Made by a program: the position numbers and the translations under genes. Source: Stenotrophomonas_A sp036403795 (GTDB lineage Bacteria; Pseudomonadota; Gammaproteobacteria; Xanthomonadales; Xanthomonadaceae). Taken from it: a DNA stretch of 5,443 bases. The notes under the pieces are model-generated. The model worked only from the letters and a program-made list of their open reading frames with translations. It was not told where the DNA came from and ran no database searches. The DNA is taken from the NCBI GenBank assembly GCA_036403795.1, contig DASWQJ010000286.1:1-5443 (forward strand). Reading direction: 5' to 3'. Shown piece by piece: positions 1 to 5,443 of the stretch (its first letter is position 1; the number at the start of each line of letters is the position of its first letter).

Positions 1-32
1 GCCAGCCCAGCCTGCGCGAGCGTTTCCATGCC

Positions 33-1835
33 ATGCGCAACCTGCCGCCATTCCTGCGGCAGATCTGGCAGACCAGCCCCGTACTGACCAGCGCCAGCCT
101 CGGCCTGCGCTTGCTGCGTGCGCTGATGCCGGTGGCGACGCTTTACATCGGCAAGCTGATCATCGACGAGGCGATCCACCTGGCTCGCCTGCAGCCTGCC
201 CTGCACTCGCTGGGCCAAGCCCTGGAAAGCGGACTGCTCGATCGCCTGCTGTGGTTGCTGGCGCTGGAACTGGCGCTGGCCATCGGCTCGGATCTGTTGG
301 GCCGGGTCGTCAATTACGCCGACAGCCTGCTCAGCGAACTGTTCACCAATGCCACCAGCGTGCGCCTGATGGAACATGCCGCGCAGCTGGACCTGGAAGA
401 TTTCGAAGACCCCGAGCTCCAGGACCGCCTGGACCGCGCGCGCCGCCAGACCATGGGGCGCATGAACCTGATGAGCCAGCTCTTTGGGCAGGTGCAAGAC
501 ACCATCACCGTGGCCAGTTTCGCGGTCGGCCTGCTGGTCTACGCGCCTTGGCTGATCGCGTTGCTGGCCGTGGCCTTGATCCCCGCTTTCGTGGGCGAAG
601 CGCACTTCAACGCACTGGGCTATTCGCTCAACTATCAGTGGACGCCCGAACGCCGCCAGCTGGACTACCTGCGCCAGGTCGGCGCCAGTGTGGAAACCGC
701 CAAGGAGGTGAAGATATTCAACCTCCATCGCTTCCTGATCGAACGCTATCGCCTGCTCGCCGAGCGCTTTTACCGCGCCAATCGTGCGCTGGCGCGCAAG
801 CGTGCAATCTGGGGCACGTTGTTGGCGGCGCTGGGCACGTTGGCCTATTACGTGGCCTATGCCTATATCGCCTGGCGCACGGTGCGCGGTGATTTCAGCA
901 TCGGCGACCTGACATTCCTGGCCGGCAGTTTCCTGCGCCTGCGTCAGTTGCTGGAAGGCTTGCTGATCGGCTTTTCGCAAGTCGCCGGGCAAGCGTTGTA
1001 CCTGGACGATCTGTACTCGTTTTTCGAAATCGAGCCGGAAATCGTGTCGCGGCCGGACGCTCAGCCGATACCACGTCCGATTGCGCGCGGCTTTGTATTC
1101 GAGGACGTGGGGTTTCGCTATCCCGATGCCGAGCGTTGGGCGGTGCGGCACCTGGATTTCGAACTGCGCGCCGGCGAAGTGCTCGCACTGGTCGGCGAGA
1201 ACGGCGCCGGCAAGACGACCCTGGTCAAGCTGCTGGCACGGCTGTACGACCCCGACGAGGGTCGCATCCTGCTCGACGGCCGCGATCTGCGCGACTACGA
1301 CCTGGACGACCTGCGTGCCAACCTGGGCGTGATCTTCCAGGACTTCGTGCGCTACCACCTGAGCGCGGGCGAGAACATCGGGGTGGGCCGCGTCGAGTCG
1401 ATGGAGGACCAGCCGCGCATCCAGGCCGCTGCGCGCCGCGCATTGGCCGATGAGGTCATCGCCGAGCTGCCGCAGGGCTATGCGCAGTTGATCGGGCGCC
1501 GCTTCAAGACCGGCGTGGAGCTGTCCGGCGGACAGTGGCAGAAGATCGCGATTGCCCGTGCCTACCTGCGCGATGCGCAGGTCATGATTCTCGACGAGCC
1601 CACCGCCGCGTTGGATGCGCGCGCCGAGTTCGAAGTATTCCAGCGTTTCAAGGAGCTCTCGGACAACCGCACCGCGGTGCTGATCTCGCACCGGTTTTCC
1701 AGTGTGCGCATGGCCGATCGCATCCTGGTGCTGGCCGATGGCCGCATCGAGGCCAGCGGCACCCACGATGAGTTGATGACCCAGGGCGGGCGCTATGCGG
1801 AACTGTTCGAACTGCAGGCGGCCGGCTATCGCTGA
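33..1835 (+). CDS. ABC transporter, fused permease and ATP-binding protein (exporter type; 5' end may lie outside window)
   Basis: Half-size ABC exporter expected to dimerise in the inner membrane and use ATP to move an unidentified substrate outward (lipid, peptide and drug are all possible). Residues are numbered from the ATG at 33. The N-terminal half (to about 320) is membrane domain, with hydrophobic segments near 17-40, 72-90, 158-190 (probably two) and 259-283. An intracellular-loop stretch containing LDLEDFEDPELQDRL lies around 115-132. The C-terminal ATPase has Walker A GENGAGKT (388-395), Q-loop Gln436, signature LSGGQ (497-501), Walker B VMILDE (517-522) with catalytic Glu522, D-loop ALDA and switch His553, so it looks fully active. 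Total length of 600 residues is normal for the family. The frame has no stop back to position 3 and reads QPSLRERFHA before Met1, and no ribosome binding site is visible before 33, so the true start may be upstream of the window. Substrate and operon partners cannot be read from this sequence. Confidence 0.95.
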   Translation: MRNLPPFLRQIWQTSPVLTSASLGLRLLRALMPVATLYIGKLIIDEAIHLARLQPALHSLGQALESGLLDRLLWLLALELALAIGSDLLGRVVNYADSLLSELFTNATSVRLMEHAAQLDLEDFEDPELQDRLDRARRQTMGRMNLMSQLFGQVQDTITVASFAVGLLVYAPWLIALLAVALIPAFVGEAHFNALGYSLNYQWTPERRQLDYLRQVGASVETAKEVKIFNLHRFLIERYRLLAERFYRANRALARKRAIWGTLLAALGTLAYYVAYAYIAWRTVRGDFSIGDLTFLAGSFLRLRQLLEGLLIGFSQVAGQALYLDDLYSFFEIEPEIVSRPDAQPIPRPIARGFVFEDVGFRYPDAERWAVRHLDFELRAGEVLALVGENGAGKTTLVKLLARLYDPDEGRILLDGRDLRDYDLDDLRANLGVIFQDFVRYHLSAGENIGVGRVESMEDQPRIQAAARRALADEVIAELPQGYAQLIGRRFKTGVELSGGQWQKIAIARAYLRDAQVMILDEPTAALDARAEFEVFQRFKELSDNRTAVLISHRFSSVRMADRILVLADGRIEASGTHDELMTQGGRYAELFELQAAGYR

Positions 1836-1839
1836 TCGG

Positions 1840-1879
1840 CGGCGGTGACCTTTGGGAGGGGGCGGCCGGACCACCGCCG
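1840..1879. repeat. 8-base inverted repeat between ABC transporter and dehydrogenase genes
   Basis: CGGCGGTG at 1840-1847 is perfectly complementary to CACCGCCG at 1872-1879, with 24 bases between. It starts five bases after the ABC transporter stop codon. No run of T follows, so it is a poor candidate for an intrinsic terminator. It may be a weak transcription-end or RNA-stability structure, or chance in GC-rich DNA. Confidence 0.3.
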
Positions 1880-1888
1880 TCATAGGCT

Positions 1889-1908
1889 GGTCGTTTCGAC
1901 GACCGAGG
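1889..1908 (+). promoter_or_regulatory. TTCG-loop hairpin abutting the ribosome binding site of the sugar dehydrogenase gene
   Basis: GGTCGT (1889-1894), loop TTCG (1895-1898) and ACGACC (1899-1904) form a perfect six-pair hairpin. The base after it begins GAGG (1905-1908), a Shine-Dalgarno sequence with 8 bases before the ATG at 1917. The ribosome binding site supports 1917 rather than the in-frame GTG at 1845 as the start. The hairpin could influence ribosome access or mRNA stability; that role is inference. The loop is closed by a T-A pair rather than the especially stable C-G pair. Confidence 0.45.
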
Positions 1909-1916
1909 TTCCACCC

Positions 1917-3122
1917 ATGCCCCTGGCCGCCACATCCCGCAATGTCCCTCTGGCCGCGTTTGCCTGCGGTCTCGCCCTGGCTCTGTCTGCGTGCAGCGGC
2001 AGCGAACACGCCCCCGCCGCGCCGACCGGACAGGGGGCAGCCAGTGCCCCGGCGCGCGCCCTGCCCAGCCAGGCCGGCGACATCCAGGTGCGCGAACTGG
2101 CCACCGGGCTGGCCCATCCGTGGGGGCTGGCCTTGCTGCCCGACGGCGGCTTCCTGGTGACCGAGCGCGTGGGTACGCTGCGGCGCATCGGTGCCGATGG
2201 CCAGGTCTCCGCGCCGCTGGCCGGCGTGCCGGCGGTGTTTGCGCGCGGCCAGGGCGGCCTGCTCGACGTCGCGCTGGCGCCGGACTTCGCGCAGACCCGG
2301 CACCTCTATTTGAGCTATGCCGAGCCTGGCGAGGGCGGCCTGGCCGGCACGGCGGTGGCACGCGCGGTGCTGGGCGATGAGGGGCTGGAACAGGTCGAGG
2401 TGATTTACCGCCAGGTGCCGAAGGTGGACACCGAAAACCATTTCGGTTCGCGGTTGGCCTTCGATGGCCAAGGGCATCTTTTCATCAGCCAGGGCGAGCG
2501 TACGTTGCGTTCGATGTCGCAGGCACTGGACAAGCTGCAGGGCAAGCTGGTGCGGCTCAATCTGGATGGCAGCGTGCCGGCCGACAATCCCTTCGTGGGC
2601 ACGGACGGTGCGCGACCGGAGATCTGGAGTTACGGACATCGCAATTCGCAGGGTCTGGCCTTCGATCCGCGCAGCGGCAAGCTGTGGGAGACCGAGCATG
2701 GTCCGCGCGGCGGCGATGAGATCAACCTGCCAGAACCCGGTCGCAATTATGGCTGGCCGCTGATCACTTACGGCATCGATTATTCCGGCCAGCCCATCGC
2801 CGAGGCGATCGGTCAGTCGCGCGAGGGGCTGGAGCAGCCTTGGCACTACTGGCCCAAGTCGCCGGGAGTGAGTGGGTTGGCGTTCTACACCGGCCATCCC
2901 GGCAGTGCGTGGAATGACAGTCTGTTCGTTGGCTCGCTCGCCGAGCGCAATCTGATCCGGCTGAGCCTGGAGGGCGATCGCATCGCGGGTGAGGAACGAC
3001 TGTTGGGTGAGCTGTCGCAGCGTGTGCGCGATGTGCGCGTGGGTGCGGACGGCAAGGTCTATGTGCTGACTGACGAGGATCAGGGGCAGCTGCTGCAGAT
3101 CACGCCGCCGAAGGCGGGTTGA
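1917..3122 (+). CDS. yliI: PQQ-dependent aldose sugar dehydrogenase, YliI/GSDH family lipoprotein
   Basis: Predicted soluble-type quinoprotein dehydrogenase (glucose/sorbosone dehydrogenase fold, a six-bladed propeller) that oxidises aldose sugars in the periplasm with PQQ and calcium. The start at 1917 is chosen because GAGG sits 8 bases upstream and the product then begins with a lipoprotein signal: a hydrophobic stretch at 10-25 and lipobox LSAC (23-26), Cys26 being the lipidated residue, followed by Ser and an Ala/Pro-rich linker. Family blocks in order: LAHPWGLALLPDGGFLVTER (65-84), GQGGLLDVALAPDF (111-124), NHFGSRLAFDG (174-184) with His175 as likely catalytic base, DKLQGKLVRLNLDG (205-218), EIWSYGHRNSQGLAFDP (235-251), EHGPRGGDEIN (260-270), NYGWPLITYGIDYSG (277-291) and RVRDVRVGADGKVYVLTDE (369-387). 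These closely match remembered E. coli YliI. Length of 401 residues is normal and I see no missing key residue. Sugar specificity cannot be told. It lies 81 bases after the ABC gene on the same strand, so co-transcription is possible. Confidence 0.93.
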   Translation: MPLAATSRNVPLAAFACGLALALSACSGSEHAPAAPTGQGAASAPARALPSQAGDIQVRELATGLAHPWGLALLPDGGFLVTERVGTLRRIGADGQVSAPLAGVPAVFARGQGGLLDVALAPDFAQTRHLYLSYAEPGEGGLAGTAVARAVLGDEGLEQVEVIYRQVPKVDTENHFGSRLAFDGQGHLFISQGERTLRSMSQALDKLQGKLVRLNLDGSVPADNPFVGTDGARPEIWSYGHRNSQGLAFDPRSGKLWETEHGPRGGDEINLPEPGRNYGWPLITYGIDYSGQPIAEAIGQSREGLEQPWHYWPKSPGVSGLAFYTGHPGSAWNDSLFVGSLAERNLIRLSLEGDRIAGEERLLGELSQRVRDVRVGADGKVYVLTDEDQGQLLQITPPKAG

Positions 3123-3186
3123 TCAGGGGATGGGTTGAGGCGCCTCCTGCAACGGTCGGCGCTCGCCGTGTGTCTGGACCGCGTGC

Positions 3187-3296
3187 GGCGGCCGGGGCTT
3201 TCCCCTCGCTGGGGCACGCTCAAGCCATCCCTGGTCGCTCGGCTGGCGACATCCCTGTCGCCAGACGGCCCCATCGAGGGGAAAGCCCCAGCCGCC
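3187..3296. repeat. 110-base palindromic intergenic element with long terminal inverted repeats
   Basis: The arms 3187-3215 and 3268-3296 are complementary at 27 of 29 positions; the mismatches are 3193/3290 and 3209/3274. The longest unbroken block is GGGGCTTTCCCCTCG (3194-3208) against 3275-3289. Inside the loop a second hairpin is perfect: CTGGCGACA (3243-3251), loop TCCC, TGTCGCCAG (3256-3264). The whole can form a branched RNA or a cruciform. It starts 64 bases after the dehydrogenase stop. The design resembles REP-like or MITE-like repeats scattered between genes, and Xanthomonas-type genomes are rich in such elements, but copy number cannot be judged from one window. No target-site duplication is obvious in the flanks. 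With no T-run it is not a classic intrinsic terminator, though it could protect the upstream 3' end. Confidence 0.75.
3243..3264. repeat. Perfect inner hairpin, 9-base stem with TCCC loop
   Basis: CTGGCGACA at 3243-3251 pairs completely with TGTCGCCAG at 3256-3264 around a four-base loop. It sits in the right half of the loop enclosed by the long outer stem. The loop region also carries an imperfect direct repeat: CATCCCTGGTCGC (3226-3238) and CATCCCTGTCGC (3250-3261), differing by one inserted G. This suggests the inner part arose by, or is constrained by, duplication of a short unit. Confidence 0.7.
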
Positions 3297-3462
3297 CGAT
3301 GGATGGCCGTCAGCCGACCCGAGAGCGGCTGATCGCTTCAAGCAGCCGGCAACGCGTTTGCGCGCACTGGGGCGTGCGAGCCCGACAGGGCGCGGTCGGC
3401 GCCGAAGACCAGCCGCCCCTCGGCCAATGATGCGATCCGCGCCAGTGCCCGCACCCGCGGTT

Positions 3463-3481
3463 AATGAGAGGCCCTCTCATT
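3463..3481. promoter_or_regulatory. Perfect 19-base palindrome upstream of fpr, candidate operator
   Basis: AATGAGAGGCCCTCTCATT has two nine-base arms around a single central C (3472). It ends 45 bases before the fpr start codon, where an operator would be expected. A single-base loop makes an RNA hairpin of the full arms impossible, so a dimeric DNA-binding protein site is the more natural reading. The core TGAGAGG-C-CCTCTCA has the 7-1-7 geometry of Fur-family sites, but the inner bases are GG/CC instead of the usual AT-rich bases, so no regulator is assigned. Known fpr genes in other bacteria respond to oxidative stress regulators. Operator function is inference from symmetry and position. 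Confidence 0.5.
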
Positions 3482-3526
3482 TGGGGTACCATTGGCCCGC
3501 TCCCCTACATCAAAAAATCCCCCGGC

Positions 3527-4306
3527 ATGTCATCTGCTTTTGGCCCGGAAACGGTGCTTGAGGTCCGGCACTGGACCGACGATTACTTCAGCTTCACCAC
3601 CACGCGCGACAGCGGTTTCCGCTTCGACAACGGCCAGTTCGTGATGATCGGCCTGGAGACGGAAACGCGGCCCCTGCTGCGCGCCTACTCCATTGCCAGC
3701 GCCAACTGGGAAGAGCAGCTGGAGTTCTTCAGCATCAAGGTGCCCAACGGCCCGCTGACCTCGCGCCTGCAGCACATCAAGCCTGGCGACCAGGTGCTGG
3801 TCGGCAAAAAGCCCACCGGCACCTTGCTCATCAGCGATTTGCACCCTGGCCGCCACCTGTACCTGCTGGGCACCGGCACCGGCATGGCCCCGTGGCTGTC
3901 GGTGGTCAAAGATCCGGAGACCTACGAGCGCTTCGACAAGGTGATCATCACCCACGGCGTGCGCTTCGAGCGGGACCTGGCCTACCGCGAGTATTTCGAG
4001 CAAGAACTGCCCAACCACGAGTTCCTGGGCGAGACCATTCGCGAGAAGCTGCTGTATTACCCCGCCGTCACCCGCGAAGCATTCCCGAACCGGGGACGCC
4101 TCACCGAACTGCTCGAGAACGGCGAGATGCAGCGCAGCCTCGGTTTGCCGCCGCTGGACGTGGCCAACGACCGCTTCATGATCTGTGGCAGCCCGCAGAT
4201 GCTGGCCGACCTGCGCAGCGTGCTCGACGCACGCGGTTTCCAGACGTCGCCGCGGATCGGCACGCCCGGCCATTACGTGTTCGAGCGCGCCTTCGTCGAG
4301 AAGTGA
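3527..4306 (+). CDS. fpr: Ferredoxin/flavodoxin-NADP(+) reductase
   Basis: Cytoplasmic FAD enzyme that passes electrons between NADP(H) and ferredoxin or flavodoxin, supplying reduced ferredoxin for iron-sulfur and oxidative stress repair chemistry. The FAD domain (about 1-100) carries RAYSIAS (52-58) and the segment IKVPNGPLTSRL (70-81). The NADP domain (about 105-259) carries GTGTGMAP (115-122) and the ICGSPQML block (219-226). The chain ends in AFVEK, the C-terminal tail typical of the Azotobacter/Rhodobacter type of bacterial reductase, where the tail packs by the flavin. The start at 3527 gives 259 residues beginning MSSAFGPETVLEVRHW, the normal length. The in-frame ATG at 3464 would add 21 atypical residues and lies inside the palindrome, so I reject it. 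No clear ribosome binding site precedes 3527; the leader is A-rich then C-rich (A6 at 3512-3517, C5 at 3519-3523). It converges on the peroxidase gene, 90 bases apart. Confidence 0.95.
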   Translation: MSSAFGPETVLEVRHWTDDYFSFTTTRDSGFRFDNGQFVMIGLETETRPLLRAYSIASANWEEQLEFFSIKVPNGPLTSRLQHIKPGDQVLVGKKPTGTLLISDLHPGRHLYLLGTGTGMAPWLSVVKDPETYERFDKVIITHGVRFERDLAYREYFEQELPNHEFLGETIREKLLYYPAVTREAFPNRGRLTELLENGEMQRSLGLPPLDVANDRFMICGSPQMLADLRSVLDARGFQTSPRIGTPGHYVFERAFVEK

Positions 4307-4313
4307 GGTGCGA

Positions 4314-4334
4314 GGACGCCCGGTCGCCGCGTCC
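4314..4334. terminator. Weak stem-loop between convergent fpr and peroxidase genes
   Basis: GGACGC (4314-4319) pairs with GCGTCC (4329-4334) around a nine-base loop, eight bases after the fpr stop. No T-run follows on either strand. It is the only simple hairpin I found in the 90-base convergent gap, so it may help end transcription, but it could equally be chance. Confidence 0.2.
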
Positions 4335-4396
4335 GCTCGACATGACCGCGCGTGCTGCACGGGAGCGCCGCCGCGCAGGCTCGCCAGGGTAATCGT

Positions 4397-4879
4397 CTAG
4401 CCCAGCGCCGCCTCGATGTCGCCGGAGAGCTTTTCCGGCGCCGTCGCTGGCGCATAGCGACCTTGCACCTGTCCCTGCCGATCGACCAGGAACTTGGTGA
4501 AGTTCCACTTGATCGGCGCAATGCCCAGCACCCCGCGGCGCTCGCGCTGCAACCAGCGCCACAGCGGGTCGGCGCCTTCACCATTGACCTCGATCTTGCG
4601 CGAAAGCGGAAAATCCACGTCGTATTCCAGCGAGCAGAACATGGCGATCGCATCGTCGTTGCCCGGCTCCTGCCGGCCGAACTGGTTGCACGGAAACCCG
4701 ATCACCTGCAGCCCCCGCTCGCGGTACGCCTGCCACAGGCGCTGCAACCCGGTGTATTGCGGCGTAAAACCGCAGCGCGAGGCAACGTTGACCAACAGCA
4801 AGGGCCGGCCCCGGAAGTCGTCTAGCGGATGTTCGTTGCCGGCCGCGTCGTGATAGCTGAAATCGTAAACGGTAGACAC
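4397..4879 (-). CDS. Glutathione peroxidase family thiol peroxidase (Cys type)
   Basis: Reduces hydrogen peroxide and organic hydroperoxides in the cytoplasm (no signal peptide). The start is GTG at 4879-4877, supported by AAGGA at 4890-4886 with six bases between, and by the product beginning STVYDFSYHDAAG, as expected for the family; 160 residues is the usual length. Motifs: NVASRCGFT (31-39) with peroxidatic Cys36; FPCNQFGRQEPG (62-73) with Gln70; WNFTKFLV (125-132) with Trp125 and Asn126. Together these give the Cys-Gln-Trp-Asn tetrad. Cys82 in FCSLEYDVDFP matches the resolving cysteine of thioredoxin-dependent members, so thioredoxin is a likelier reductant than glutathione (inference from family knowledge). 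It has cysteine, not selenocysteine, at the active site. Related genes are called btuE, gpo or bsaA; I do not choose between them. It is convergent with fpr and divergent from the membrane protein gene at 5011. Confidence 0.95.
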   Translation of the reverse strand: MSTVYDFSYHDAAGNEHPLDDFRGRPLLLVNVASRCGFTPQYTGLQRLWQAYRERGLQVIGFPCNQFGRQEPGNDDAIAMFCSLEYDVDFPLSRKIEVNGEGADPLWRWLQRERRGVLGIAPIKWNFTKFLVDRQGQVQGRYAPATAPEKLSGDIEAALG

Positions 4880-4885
4880 GCGGCA

Positions 4886-4890
4886 TCCTT
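4886..4890 (-). promoter_or_regulatory. Ribosome binding site deciding the GTG start of the peroxidase gene
   Basis: On the minus strand AAGGA is followed by six bases and then GTG. An ATG overlaps the end of this site (minus strand 4886-4884) but is in another frame whose product has no recognisable motif, so the GTG is the supported start. Confidence 0.7.
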
Positions 4891-5010
4891 CAGGCAGGGT
4901 GGCCCTGGAGCATAGCCCAGGCCGGTTCGGGGGCCGTAGTTGAAGCGCCCGCAAAGCAACGGCACCATCGGCGGGAAGGTCCGCCGCCGGGCCATCCGCC
5001 ACAGACGCGC

Positions 5011-5443
5011 ATGAACCCTGCCGCCGATCCCCTGGCACTGTCTGCCGGCTTCACCCATATGCGCATCGTGCTGGGCATGGTGGTTGGCCTGGGTTTGACG
5101 CATCTGCTGCGGCAATTCGCACGCATGATCGAGCACCCCGGGCGCAAGCGCGTCTACTGGGTGCACCTGGTGTGGGTGCTGTCGATGTTTTTCTACCTGC
5201 TCTCGTTCTGGTGGTGGGAGTTCCGCCTGTCGCACCTGGTGCACTGGAACTTCAATCTCTATCTGTTCGTCACGCTGTACGCGCTGCTGCTGTATCTGCT
5301 GTGCACACTGGTATTCCCGGAAAACATCGATGAGTACGCCGACTGGCGCGACTACTTCTATACGCGGCGCGCCTGGTTCTTCGGACTGCTGGCGCTGGCC
5401 TACGCGGTGGACCTGGGCGACACACTGCTCAAGGGGCAGGCGT
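5011..5443 (+). CDS. Integral membrane protein of unknown function, N-terminal part (runs off the right edge)
   Basis: Open from ATG 5011 to the last base with no stop, giving 144 residues and an incomplete C-terminus. It begins MNPAADPLALSAGFTHMRIV. Four hydrophobic segments are visible: about 18-36, 50-68, 80-102 and 121-138. The protein is rich in Trp and Tyr, with WWWEF (67-71), a conserved-looking loop FPENIDEYADWRDYFYTRR (102-120) and then AWFFGLLALAY. This layout recalls a family of uncharacterised bacterial membrane proteins with a YW-x-HL segment, a WWWEF-like segment and a Y/F-Y-x-x-R-x-WFF segment; I cannot name a function. ATG 5059 (Met17) is an alternative start, and neither has a clear ribosome binding site. 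The first hydrophobic segment would remain with either. The gene is divergent from the peroxidase, with 131 bases between the two start codons. Confidence 0.8.
   Translation, partial: MNPAADPLALSAGFTHMRIVLGMVVGLGLTHLLRQFARMIEHPGRKRVYWVHLVWVLSMFFYLLSFWWWEFRLSHLVHWNFNLYLFVTLYALLLYLLCTLVFPENIDEYADWRDYFYTRRAWFFGLLALAYAVDLGDTLLKGQA

Larger units (their letters stand above)
3123..3526. other. 404-base non-coding stretch between the dehydrogenase and fpr
   Basis: Open frames here (for example 3119-3430 plus and 3123-3341 minus) give Arg/Pro/Ala-rich products with no recognisable domain and no ribosome binding site, and they run across the hairpin element in several frames, so I read the stretch as non-coding. 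It holds a long hairpin element (3187-3296), a small inverted repeat (GTCAGCCG at 3309-3316 pairing with CGGCTGAT at 3326-3333, with one G-T pair) and a perfect palindrome (3463-3481) near fpr. The fpr promoter must lie in the right part if fpr is not read through from upstream. TACCAT at 3487-3492 is a weak -10 candidate without a good -35 partner. I see no tRNA or recognised small RNA. Confidence 0.7.

Noticed and set aside
1845..1916. Upstream GTG start for the dehydrogenase
   Set aside because: It would put 24 polar, Arg-rich residues in front of a good lipoprotein signal peptide; the ATG at 1917 has a ribosome binding site and a proper signal.
1648..2361. 237-codon minus-strand open frame across the ABC transporter end and dehydrogenase start
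   Set aside because: Arg/Pro/Ala-rich product, antisense to two convincing genes and spanning the gap between them; a GC-rich shadow.
3187..3296. CRISPR array or classic intrinsic terminator as explanation of the hairpin element
   Set aside because: There are no regularly spaced repeats with unique spacers, and no T-run follows the stem on either strand.
3396..3405. TCGGCGCCGA ten-base palindrome
   Set aside because: Short GC palindromes of this kind are common in such DNA and it is not placed near a start.
3119..3430. 103-codon plus-strand frame in the intergenic stretch
   Set aside because: It overlaps the dehydrogenase stop, has no ribosome binding site or domain, and much of it is the hairpin element read as protein.
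3464..3526. Upstream ATG start for fpr
   Set aside because: It adds 21 residues absent from the normal family N-terminus and sits inside the palindrome.
3530..4360. 276-codon open frame on the minus strand opposite fpr
   Set aside because: It lies wholly antisense to a clear fpr gene; its product has no recognisable domain and its composition (Ala/Val/Gln/His-rich) is what GC-rich antisense codons give.
4909..4914. TATGCT on the minus strand as a -10 box for the peroxidase gene
   Set aside because: Only four of six consensus matches and no acceptable -35 sequence at 16-18 bases upstream.
4895..4921. Small inverted repeats in the gap between the peroxidase and membrane protein genes (CAGGG/CCCTG, CCTGG/CCAGG)
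   Set aside because: Five-base arms that overlap each other are expected by chance in GC-rich DNA.

Overview
This is a GC-rich bacterial window of ordinary-looking chromosome. It holds five protein-coding genes, two of which run to or past the window edges. Codon use, the AFVEK-ending ferredoxin-NADP reductase, the YliI-type lipoprotein dehydrogenase and a GC-rich palindromic intergenic repeat together suggest a gammaproteobacterium of the Xanthomonadaceae (Xanthomonas or a close relative). That placement is inference from remembered family resemblance, not from a database search.

Layout: (1) positions 1-1835, plus strand: a half-size ABC exporter, with membrane and ATPase domains in one chain, whose reading frame is still open at the left edge. 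(2) 1836-1916: an 81-base gap with two small inverted repeats, one of them a TTCG-loop hairpin touching the ribosome binding site of the next gene. (3) 1917-3122, plus strand: a lipoprotein of the PQQ-dependent aldose sugar dehydrogenase family (YliI/GSDH). (4) 3123-3526: a 404-base non-coding stretch. It contains a 110-base element that can fold into a 29-position stem (27 pairs) with a second perfect hairpin inside, and further right a perfect 19-base palindrome 45 bases upstream of the next start codon. (5) 3527-4306, plus strand: ferredoxin/flavodoxin-NADP reductase (fpr). (6) 4397-4879, minus strand: a cysteine-type glutathione peroxidase with a GTG start, convergent with fpr. (7) 5011 to the right edge, plus strand: the N-terminal 144 residues of a tryptophan-rich integral membrane protein of unknown function, divergent from the peroxidase.

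Functionally, fpr and the peroxidase both fit redox balance and oxidative stress defence. The dehydrogenase works in the periplasm or at the outer membrane on sugars, and the exporter moves an unknown substrate. The genes do not form one evident operon or a new system. The most interesting material is non-coding: the long hairpin element, the fpr-proximal palindrome and the hairpin at the dehydrogenase ribosome binding site. I did not find convincing evidence of an undescribed multi-gene system.
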